A stretch of 31,016 nucleotides of DNA from a virus. The DNA is taken from positions 1 to 31,016 of the IMG/VR virus record IMGVR_UViG_3300031857_000899. The stretch is one strand, 5' to 3'. Below the pieces are notes generated by a model. The model was not told the origin of the DNA. It ran no database searches and saw nothing but the letters and a program-made list of their open reading frames with translations. Position 1 is the first letter of the stretch; every line of letters starts with the position of its first letter. Shown one piece after another: positions 7,259 through 13,695 of this stretch. A program made the position numbers and the translations under genes.

Positions 7259-7724
7259 ATTGTAGAAGGCGCAGAGGCGTCCACCCATTGTTCGCAAGGT
7301 AGAGAAGGCCGTGCCTGATCGCATCAAGAGCGTGGCCGCCACCACCCTTGTGCCAGTAGTCAAGCTTCTTCAGCGCGTCATTGGTAAACATTCTTTTCGC
7401 GTCGGCTGGGCTTTGAAACTTAAGAGAGTTCTCGTTAAGGCCAGCATCGCGCATAATCTGCTTGAGTACCCCGATCTGCTCTAAAGAATACGGTGCCTGC
7501 GAGTTTCTAACCGTCTGTGCGTTGATAGTAAACCGCTCACATACGATCTCTACTGGGACACCTTCCGCGATCGCCTCGCTGATTAGACTTCTAACTGGTT
7601 CTGCAAATTCATTAGGTTGGTACTCGCCTGACATGACGAGGTATGGCTCTTCTCCAGTGTCAAGACCAAAGCAGCAGACTCCGCTTGCCTTGCCTGGATC
7701 GACTGCGATAATTATTCGTTTCAT
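7257..7724 (-). CDS. RuvC-like Holliday junction resolvase
   Basis: A 155-residue RNase H-fold protein. It opens with IIIAVDPGKASG, where D9 is the first catalytic Asp of RuvC-type resolvases. Glu63 in VCERF is the second acid, and GGGGHALDAIRHG brings His131 and Asp134 near the C terminus, completing the metal site. The length is close to that of bacterial RuvC. Such enzymes cut four-way junctions during phage recombination and packaging. Its ATG overlaps the polymerase TAA stop (TAATG), so the two are translationally coupled. The neighbours (polymerase, helicase, nuclease) support a DNA-processing role. Confidence 0.82.
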   Translation of the reverse strand: MKRIIIAVDPGKASGVCCFGLDTGEEPYLVMSGEYQPNEFAEPVRSLISEAIAEGVPVEIVCERFTINAQTVRNSQAPYSLEQIGVLKQIMRDAGLNENSLKFQSPADAKRMFTNDALKKLDYWHKGGGGHALDAIRHGLLYLANNGWTPLRLLQ

Positions 7725-9547
7725 TAGTACTTCTGTCCCCAGTTTTCAAGCGGGCCGTCAACGTCTGCCGTCAGCGGGACTGCCCATCCGTCTGACGTAG
7801 TCATACACTGCTTGACGAGCTGTTTAATCTCTTCTGCGTCCTTGCGCGGAGCATTGAGAACGATTTCGTCGTGCACTGGAACAATTAAGAGTTCTGTGAG
7901 ATCTGCTTGGTCGAGCTTTACGAGATTGCTCTTGAACACCTCTGCCGCTCCGCCTTGAATTAGGTAGTTAACCAGAGTATAGACGCGGTTGTCGTCACAC
8001 GGGAGTCTACGACCAGTCCAAGTATAGATGTACCCCTGGCCTTCGTTCTTGAATCGTCTCATGCCGATATCTTCAATTTGCCTCTGGAAATACGACATAC
8101 CCGGGTAGCGCATATCGAATGCGTCAGAGACCTGTTTCATCTGTGACTCATGTACGCCTGCGGTTAGCGCTTGCTTGGCAACGCCGGCTCCGTACAGTCT
8201 TCCGTACACCATGCTCTTGATCAGACCACGGCGCTTGTCTGACTTAGCCATCGTCGGGTCGTTGTAGACATCTCGGCCAATCTCAGTGAAAGGATCAGAC
8301 CCTGTCGAGTCAGCAAGATGAAACATGCCAATGAGGTTAGGGTCTTCCGACAAACTCGCGAACATTCTGAACTCGACCTGATCGAGGTCGGAAGTGACAA
8401 TCACATGATTTTCATCTTTTGGAATGAACGCACGGCGAACAACGTCATCACCCTTGGGCAAAGTCTGAAGCGCTGGCGCTGTAATTGACATACGAGACGT
8501 ACGCGCACCGAGCGTTCTCACGGAGGGGTGAACTACACCGTCAATAGACTCAGTGAGAAAATTGCTGAAGTAGGTGTTTGCTAACTTGTCAGCTTTTCGT
8601 TGCTTCAGTACTACGTCTGCTAAGCTCTTTACTTCTTCATTTCCGCCGATCACAAGCTTCTTTAGCTGATCCTTAGTGCATGACTTTTGGCCCGTAGGAG
8701 TAAACTCGGTAATTTCTGCCCCGAGTGATTCAAACAACCGCACGAGTTGCTGGTTACTTGTGATAGACACTCCGCCGTATTTCTGCTGTGCCCATGACTT
8801 GACAGACTCGGCGTAGTTGGTCAGCTCGTCAAACTTTCTCTTCGAATAGTCAAGATCGACTCGTGCGCCGTTAAGCTCCATACGGGTTACAATCTTGCGA
8901 GTAGCCATCTCGAGCTCGTACGGCTTAGTGTACGGTCCGTCGGGTCCGCACTTCTCATAGAACTGTTCCCACAGACGAGCTGTCAGCACGGTGTCAAGTG
9001 CGCCGTAAGACCAATATGGCTGGAAGTTGATTGGCACGCTTCCCCATGTCCAACCGTTCTTCGCAAGTTCAGTGTCAAGCGTGCCTTGAAGAGCGACAGC
9101 CCTGCTGTCAATGTTCAGCGCCGCGAGCTGCTTCAGCGCGCCTGAACCTAGAGGATCAATAACGTGGGCCATGATCATCGTGTCATGCGCACGGTGCCAA
9201 GGCAGGTCCCACCGCGACTGAACAGCAAACCAACGCGCTTCGAACGCGATGTTGTGGCAGATGATTGGTCCGTCAAACTTATCCATGGCTTCATAGAAAA
9301 CACCTTTCCACTCGTCCCATGGGATTGACCAACCCTGCTTGCCGTCTCCAACCTGCACTAGCCTAAGCTGCCCATGCCATGGAGAAAACGCGTGCTCCCT
9401 GGGGTTGCCAGGAATCTCGCCGGTCTCAGTGTCTATCGCCAGCGCGTTATGAGGGCGCCTTTCACTAAGCCACTCAAGAAACTCAGTTGCTTTTTGAGTA
9501 GAGTCGACCAAGTGTAATTGAACGTTTGACAGATCTTCAGTCGACAT
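7724..9547 (-). CDS. Family A DNA polymerase with 3'-5' exonuclease
   Basis: A 607-residue replicative-type PolA. The exonuclease domain (about 35-195) has Exo I DTETG (D39, E41), Exo II CHNIAFEARW and Exo III YWSYGALD (Y181, D185). In Exo II, Glu103 stands where Asp is usual, a form also met in phages. Polymerase motif A is TSDLDQVEFR (D387), motif B RRGLIKSMVYG (R440, K444, Y448) and motif C VPVHDEI (H559, D560, E561). Tyr448 aligns with E. coli Phe762, the T7-type residue that reduces discrimination against dideoxynucleotides. There is no 5' nuclease domain. ATG 9547 has AAGGAC ahead and overlaps the deaminase stop by 11 bp. Confidence 0.95.
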   Translation of the reverse strand: MSTEDLSNVQLHLVDSTQKATEFLEWLSERRPHNALAIDTETGEIPGNPREHAFSPWHGQLRLVQVGDGKQGWSIPWDEWKGVFYEAMDKFDGPIICHNIAFEARWFAVQSRWDLPWHRAHDTMIMAHVIDPLGSGALKQLAALNIDSRAVALQGTLDTELAKNGWTWGSVPINFQPYWSYGALDTVLTARLWEQFYEKCGPDGPYTKPYELEMATRKIVTRMELNGARVDLDYSKRKFDELTNYAESVKSWAQQKYGGVSITSNQQLVRLFESLGAEITEFTPTGQKSCTKDQLKKLVIGGNEEVKSLADVVLKQRKADKLANTYFSNFLTESIDGVVHPSVRTLGARTSRMSITAPALQTLPKGDDVVRRAFIPKDENHVIVTSDLDQVEFRMFASLSEDPNLIGMFHLADSTGSDPFTEIGRDVYNDPTMAKSDKRRGLIKSMVYGRLYGAGVAKQALTAGVHESQMKQVSDAFDMRYPGMSYFQRQIEDIGMRRFKNEGQGYIYTWTGRRLPCDDNRVYTLVNYLIQGGAAEVFKSNLVKLDQADLTELLIVPVHDEIVLNAPRKDAEEIKQLVKQCMTTSDGWAVPLTADVDGPLENWGQKY

Positions 9548-10019
9548 CTTTGTCCTTTATCACGGTAACCTCGATATTACACCGTCGCAGGTATTCAATG
9601 ACCTTGTACGGCTCTCTGTGCATGTCGGCTTTTTTCAACCTGCACACAACTCGTCGTAGACCTGAGTTTGAAATCAATTTTGCGCACTGCATGCATGGCG
9701 CACTTACTATGTAGATTGTCCCGCCGAGGCTTCTCGAGCGGTCAACGTACATCAGCGCGTTTGCCTCTGCATGGATAGCAGGGCATCCGTCATACAGAGC
9801 ATCTAAAGACGTTTTCCCCTGCGCTCTTTCGCACCACTCAACACAGTCTCCAGACTCTGGCCAAGAAGCTGCCGGGCCGTTGTATCCAGTAGAAACTATG
9901 TGCTGGTCGCGTGAGACGATCACTGAACCCATCTGTGCACGCGAGCATCTTGAGCGCCTTGCTATTGATTCGGCTATTTCCAGCCAGGTCTCATCCCACG
10001 TCGGTCGAGTATCTGTCAT
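9537..10019 (-). CDS. Deoxycytidylate (dCMP) deaminase
   Basis: A 160-residue zinc deaminase. HAEANAL (H83, E85) and PCMQC (C109, C112) are the catalytic zinc signature, and SRAQMGSVIVSRD plus STGYNGPA near the N terminus are typical of the dCMP deaminase/ComEB family. A further pair, C59 and C63 (GDCVEWC), is found in dCMP deaminases that carry a second structural zinc. The enzyme converts dCMP to dUMP. In context it sits with the TS-family gene, kinase and NTP pyrophosphohydrolase, so it sets the balance of dCMP and dUMP available to the TS-like enzyme. The ATG overlaps the upstream stop as ATGA. Confidence 0.9.
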   Translation of the reverse strand: MTDTRPTWDETWLEIAESIARRSRCSRAQMGSVIVSRDQHIVSTGYNGPAASWPESGDCVEWCERAQGKTSLDALYDGCPAIHAEANALMYVDRSRSLGGTIYIVSAPCMQCAKLISNSGLRRVVCRLKKADMHREPYKVIEYLRRCNIEVTVIKDKDVD

Positions 10020-10204
10020 TCTTCATCGTCTTCGTGCGTCATTACTTCACTAATTGTACCAGTCAAAATCTTTGCTAGAAGCTCAATTGAATCTCTTCTC
10101 GAGAACCCTGCTTCTTTAAGAGTAATGTAGAGCTCGTGAGCAGACAGCGCGGCTGCCCTTAGGGGGGAGACTTCCTCGAACTCGTATTCTTCTCCGTCTT
10201 TCAC
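10016..10204 (-). CDS. Small acidic protein of unknown function
   Basis: A 62-residue protein starting at GTG 10204, which overlaps the TGA of the TS-like gene in a GTGA coupling and is preceded by AGAAAGG at a good distance. An ATG at 10261 in frame would overlap its neighbour by 61 bp and add an Arg/Lys-rich stretch that looks like out-of-frame coding. The protein has an acidic start (KDGEEYEFEEV), two predicted helices (SPLRAAALSAHELYITLKEA and SRRDSIELLAKILTG), and an acidic tail ending HEDDEE. No family was recognised. Small acidic helical proteins here often act as accessory or inhibitor factors, but I assign none. Confidence 0.65.
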   Translation of the reverse strand: MKDGEEYEFEEVSPLRAAALSAHELYITLKEAGFSRRDSIELLAKILTGTISEVMTHEDDEE

Positions 10205-11052
10205 TGTTGCGCCTTTCTTGCGTTTCTGTCGACGGCAGAAATCATAGCTTCTGCGTACCACTCTTCGTCTGGGGTTAGACTACCGAGCATCTCGCGGTCA
10301 TCGACAGCCATGAGAGAACGCAAAGACGACTGCTTAATTTCTTCCCACGACGACCCAGTGAAGTGATACGGAATCACTTCTACAAGATCTCTCTTCTTGA
10401 GATTCTCTGCCGCTTCGTAGTGCTGCTCATAGATGTGCAGCGAACCGACATGATGAGCGTACTTACCAGGCTCAATACCGAGAACAGAGGCAAGCGCGAT
10501 TTGAACTCGAGTAAACTGAAAGAAGTCGTACGCGGCGCCAAGCCATACGTCGTTTGAGCGCATGTAGACGCTCATGTTTAGCCTGCCATCTCTGACTCTG
10601 AACTGATGCAGAACAGTGCACGGGTAGTCACGCTTGCTGGGCTGGTTGTCGTACTCGGGGTTCCAAATCGTAACGACTGCTTGACGCGAATCTGGGTCAT
10701 TCTTTAGTTTTTCTACTACCGCTTCGTACTGCCCATCAGTGCGAAGGCCGTACGCTCCGTGAAATATACCGCTGTCTTCTGTGTAGTTCTTAAACTGCGG
10801 TCCGATAGCAATTACGGTTTTTGGGAAGCTCGTGCCAGAAAGTAGCTGACACGCTTCAACAGCGCCAATTCCGGGTACAGCACCTCTACCGACGCCAATT
10901 GGCAGAGCCGCGTAGATGTTATCCAAAAAGATAACAGCGTCCTCGATCTCGCGCGTCTTCATACCGCGAGGGGCTGTTTCCTTGCCTTTTAGTAGAACAG
11001 TCTGTGCTAGGTCAACGTACCCGTTTACAGCGTCTTCAATTTCAATAATCAA
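10201..11052 (-). CDS. Thymidylate synthase family enzyme, probable dCMP hydroxymethylase
   Basis: A 283-residue TS-fold protein. The nucleophile is Cys145 in YPCTVLHQFRV. Arg123 (DPDSRQAVV) and Arg165 (MRSNDVWLG) fit the phosphate-binding Arg and RSxD motif, and HIY (206-208) matches the HxY that contacts the sugar. The key point is Asp176 in LGAAYDFFQF: it aligns with E. coli TS Asn177, which selects dUMP. Asp at this place marks T4-type dCMP hydroxymethylases. The N-terminal APRGMKTREIED also suits phage pyrimidine hydroxymethylases. The likely product is 5-hydroxymethyl-dCMP from dCMP and methylene-tetrahydrofolate; dCMP methylation is an alternative. TTG 11052 overlaps the kinase stop (TTGA) and has GGAG at six bases. 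Confidence 0.75.
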   Translation of the reverse strand: MIIEIEDAVNGYVDLAQTVLLKGKETAPRGMKTREIEDAVIFLDNIYAALPIGVGRGAVPGIGAVEACQLLSGTSFPKTVIAIGPQFKNYTEDSGIFHGAYGLRTDGQYEAVVEKLKNDPDSRQAVVTIWNPEYDNQPSKRDYPCTVLHQFRVRDGRLNMSVYMRSNDVWLGAAYDFFQFTRVQIALASVLGIEPGKYAHHVGSLHIYEQHYEAAENLKKRDLVEVIPYHFTGSSWEEIKQSSLRSLMAVDDREMLGSLTPDEEWYAEAMISAVDRNARKAQQ

Positions 11053-12059
11053 CGTATTCTCCAGTCTTTTGCGTCTTCTCTACGGCTTACTCGAGCGATG
11101 GCTTCTCCGTACTCGTGCTTCTTTGAGTTCTTGAAGCGTCTCACGAACTGCGGATGATGCATTACAACATAGTCATCAACATGGATGCTTGTCTTTAGAA
11201 CAGCCTTTTCGGCCATTCTTCCGAGCGCGACTATTGGAGGATGCCCAAGCTCAGCGTGCAAAGAAACCAGGTCTGTTGCTGAAATCTCGTTTGCATTGAC
11301 AATACCTACTTTCGGCCAAAGGTAGTCTGGAAGCGCCTCAAGGAGAAACTCTCCTGAGTTACCGCTGACTGGCATAAACGGAAGAATAGTCTCGTCACCG
11401 TAGACGTCTACGACGTTTCTTTTATCGCCAAGCAGCAAGACCGACGGATTTGGCACGCCGATGTAGCCAGGATACTTAAACAAGTGAGCCGCCCGACGGG
11501 ACACTGCTGTCGCAATATCAATAATGTGCTTAGCAAACTCCGGCAAATTGTCGATTGACGACTCGCCTGGAATGATTGTCTCCGCGATAAGAGCCGCAGT
11601 TTTTGCCGTAGAGTTGTACGCACCGTAGATCTTGTCGATCTCATCAAGGTTGACGAACGAATCTCCTCGATTTTCAATTCTGGCTTTGATGACCTCTGGC
11701 TTTTGATACAGGTAGAACTGCGCCATACCACGCGATTGCATGAATAACTCGACCCAGCGCCAGCCGGCCACGCCGAGCAGCCCGTGCCCGTCCTTGTTTG
11801 TGTGAGGGCGTTTAATCGGAGCGTATGTTCTTTCGCCCCAGTGCCAGCGGTCTGCTAGATGAATAGCCGATGCAAAATCAACATTTTCATAGTCGATTGC
11901 GTACTCGTACAGAAGGCAGCGTCGTGTCTCCTGTGGCGGCCTGCCCTTGTGATGCATGACTATCTCTGCAGACAGGTTGCCGCTGAGAATTTCGTCCTTA
12001 ATGGCAGCGACCAATGAGCTCTTGCCTGAGCCGTCGCATCCCTCGATTGCGATAAACAT
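11049..12059 (-). CDS. P-loop nucleotide kinase fused to a uracil-DNA-glycosylase-like domain
   Basis: A 336-residue two-domain protein. Residues 1-185 resemble thymidylate/deoxynucleotide kinases: Walker A GCDGSGKSS (7-15), a HLADRWHWGER segment (D70, R71) like the TMK DR motif, and an ENRGD lid-like loop (129-133). Residues 195-325 resemble the UDG superfamily: PSVLLLGDKRN (205-215), then PFMPVSGNSGEFLLEAL (227-243), a VNANE strand (255-259), VALGRMAEKA, and HHPQFVRRF (301-309) in the position of the catalytic His motif. Kinases of this class would phosphorylate (hydroxymethyl-)dNMP. The glycosylase-like part could act on a modified base or be regulatory. The fusion has no break or frameshift. 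An extended -10-like TGATATAAT lies 25 bp upstream. Confidence 0.65.
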   Translation of the reverse strand: MFIAIEGCDGSGKSSLVAAIKDEILSGNLSAEIVMHHKGRPPQETRRCLLYEYAIDYENVDFASAIHLADRWHWGERTYAPIKRPHTNKDGHGLLGVAGWRWVELFMQSRGMAQFYLYQKPEVIKARIENRGDSFVNLDEIDKIYGAYNSTAKTAALIAETIIPGESSIDNLPEFAKHIIDIATAVSRRAAHLFKYPGYIGVPNPSVLLLGDKRNVVDVYGDETILPFMPVSGNSGEFLLEALPDYLWPKVGIVNANEISATDLVSLHAELGHPPIVALGRMAEKAVLKTSIHVDDYVVMHHPQFVRRFKNSKKHEYGEAIARVSRREDAKDWRIR

Positions 12060-12083
12060 GTCCGTACGTCCTTACTTTTTGAG

Positions 12084-12092
12084 ATTATATCA
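12084..12092 (-). promoter_or_regulatory. Extended -10 promoter element TGATATAAT (kinase operon)
   Basis: The minus strand reads TGATATAAT, a perfect TGnTATAAT extended -10, about 25 bases before the kinase ATG. It overlaps the TGA stop of the upstream 156-residue gene. No clear -35 hexamer is seen at 17 bp, as is common for extended -10 promoters. This is the best match to consensus in the window and would drive the kinase to polymerase genes. Confidence 0.55.
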
Positions 12093-12560
12093 GGGGATAA
12101 GTTCAATTCTGTAAACTGACTCAATGCCTTTGTCTATAGAAGAAGCCTCCTCAAGAAGCCTCTGCGCGACGTGCGTGAGATAACGAGCTCCGCCGTTGTC
12201 GTACTTATATAGCGCTTCAAGAACTGAGTTCGGGTCTTCGCTTACCTGAGCCCAATGTCTATTCTTCTCCGGGAAGACGACGTCTGCAACAAGAGAAGGT
12301 TTGCATTCATCACAAGGATACACGTCGCGACCAATTGTCTCAGTAAGAACTTCTTGCAGCCCGTAGCGCTTTACAAGATTGCACGCCGCCGCATGATAGA
12401 TGACTGATACTCCGACACGAGATAGAACGTACGACCCGTTGTCAGTTTTGTAAAGCAAGAACTCAATCCAGCGATTAGATCCTCTTCTCCAAGAAGAAGA
12501 CTTGCCAAGCAATTTACCGTTGAACTTTAGGATTCTTGATCCGTCTTGTACTTCAATCAT
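12090..12560 (-). CDS. Conserved-looking protein of unknown function
   Basis: A 156-residue protein from ATG 12560 (MIEVQDGSRIL). A longer in-frame reading to 12671 would run through the promoter-like region and into the fibre gene's end, so it is rejected. Visible traits are a basic SSWRRGSNRWIEF strand, a VGVSVIYHAAACNLVKRYGL segment, a YPCDECKPS pair of cysteines, a VFPEKNRHWAQVS segment and a C-terminal helical part (GARYLTHVAQRLLEEASS). No catalytic signature was recognised. It marks the boundary between the virion genes and the replication genes and has its own extended -10-like element at 12619..12627. Confidence 0.75.
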   Translation of the reverse strand: MIEVQDGSRILKFNGKLLGKSSSWRRGSNRWIEFLLYKTDNGSYVLSRVGVSVIYHAAACNLVKRYGLQEVLTETIGRDVYPCDECKPSLVADVVFPEKNRHWAQVSEDPNSVLEALYKYDNGGARYLTHVAQRLLEEASSIDKGIESVYRIELIP

Positions 12561-12618
12561 CTTAGTGTCTTTCTGCGAGATCAATATTTGTAAAAATACT
12601 ACCACGCAAGGTCGCAGT

Positions 12619-12627
12619 ACTGTATCA
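12619..12627 (-). promoter_or_regulatory. Extended -10-like promoter element TGATACAGT
   Basis: In the 70-bp gap before the 156-residue gene the minus strand reads TGATACAGT, identical to the element before the helicase. It lies about 60 bases upstream of ATG 12560, just after the S74 fibre gene stop, where a new transcription unit would be expected to begin. Confidence 0.4.
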
Positions 12628-12630
12628 CTT

Positions 12631-13695
12631 TTAGCTCTCAAGAGCGGAAACTCGAGCCTCAAGATTTTCAACCTTTTCGACTAGTTCCTTAATTCCACCA
12701 GCAAGAAGAGCTGTCATCTTGCCGTAGTTTACACCCCAGGGATTTTGCGCCGGGTCATCGCCTCCAACTTTTACTACGTGCGGGTAGACTGCGTAAAGAT
12801 CTTGTGCAATAAACCCGTGATACTTTGAAGAATCTTTCTCTTCAATCATGTTGTAGCTGACTGGTTCAATTTGCTGAATGATAGAAAGACAGTTCTCAAG
12901 AGGCTGCATGTTTTCTTTAATTCTGGCGTCTGAAAGCTCAATGAGGTCAAAGCTTTCAACAAAGCTTGACCGTATTCTTGTAGTTCTTAGCACATTGCTG
13001 GCAGTGCCTGTTACGTCGATGCCACCCTGATCATTTGCTTTATTTAAGTAGATTTCAGTGTAGTACGTGCTAGAAAGACCGCTGTAGTCGTATCGAGTTG
13101 TTACTTGCGCGTTTGTCCCAAGCGAAAGACTTGAACTTATTGAGTACCCGACACCGGCATCAGAGTACGACGCAGTCAATGTAGAAGAAGACAGCGTAAA
13201 TGCTCCAATTGTCCCACTTACAGCACGCATGACACCAGCAGAGCTCACGCTAAACGGGTATACACCGCCGCTCAAGGTGCCAGCGTTGAACGTTACGCCG
13301 GAGATAGTGATTGCTGAAAGAACTCCCGTTGTTATTTTCCCGGCGTCGATAGTAGAAAACGCGGCGTTTCCAAGGCCAAAAGATTCCCAGATAGTCCCGT
13401 TCCACTTGCTTAGGGCGTAACCGTTGTCTGAGTCAAACCACAGGTCTCCAACTGTAAGCGTTGTTGTCGCGGCGCTGGGCGCAGAGGCTTGGTAGTAGAT
13501 AGCGTTCTTCCCATCCGCTGTCAACTGAGCGGTGTCAATCGAGTCGGACACTGGAGTTGACAATGCAAAGTTTGTTACTGCGCCCGGCGCGATCGAGGTT
13601 GGCACAGACTTTTTCTGCAGCCGTGTGACGCGACGATTTATGTCGCTTATTCTTTTTCCAACTGTTCTTTTGCTTCTTCTTAAGTTACTAGCCAC
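12631..13695 (-). CDS. Tail fibre with C-terminal S74 intramolecular chaperone
   Basis: A 354-residue protein. The N terminus is basic and helical (ASNLRRSKRTVGKRI...RLQKK), suited to attachment to the tail. The middle (about 60-245) is Ser/Thr/Gly-rich beta sequence with ISGVTFNAGTLSGGVYPF-type repeats. The last 100 residues match the S74 endosialidase-type chaperone: LSDARIKENM with the Ser-Lys dyad (about S255, K260), PVSYN, HGFIAQDL and VNYGKMTALLAGGIKEL, ending in a heptad coiled coil (VENLEARVSALES). S74 domains trimerise the fibre and then cut themselves off after the Ser. Start GTG 13695 has GGGAGG nine bases ahead and overlaps the upstream stop; a TTG at 13704 sits directly on that SD and is rejected. 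Confidence 0.85.
   Translation of the reverse strand: MASNLRRSKRTVGKRISDINRRVTRLQKKSVPTSIAPGAVTNFALSTPVSDSIDTAQLTADGKNAIYYQASAPSAATTTLTVGDLWFDSDNGYALSKWNGTIWESFGLGNAAFSTIDAGKITTGVLSAITISGVTFNAGTLSGGVYPFSVSSAGVMRAVSGTIGAFTLSSSTLTASYSDAGVGYSISSSLSLGTNAQVTTRYDYSGLSSTYYTEIYLNKANDQGGIDVTGTASNVLRTTRIRSSFVESFDLIELSDARIKENMQPLENCLSIIQQIEPVSYNMIEEKDSSKYHGFIAQDLYAVYPHVVKVGGDDPAQNPWGVNYGKMTALLAGGIKELVEKVENLEARVSALES

Noticed and set aside
10205-10261. Upstream ATG for the small acidic protein
   Set aside because: It would overlap the TS-like gene by 61 bp, adds an atypical basic stretch, and GTG 10204 has both a ribosome site and GTGA coupling.
12561-12671. N-terminal extension of the 156-residue protein
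   Set aside because: It would cross the fibre gene's stop and the -10-like element, and its first residues mirror the other frame of the fibre gene's coiled-coil end.
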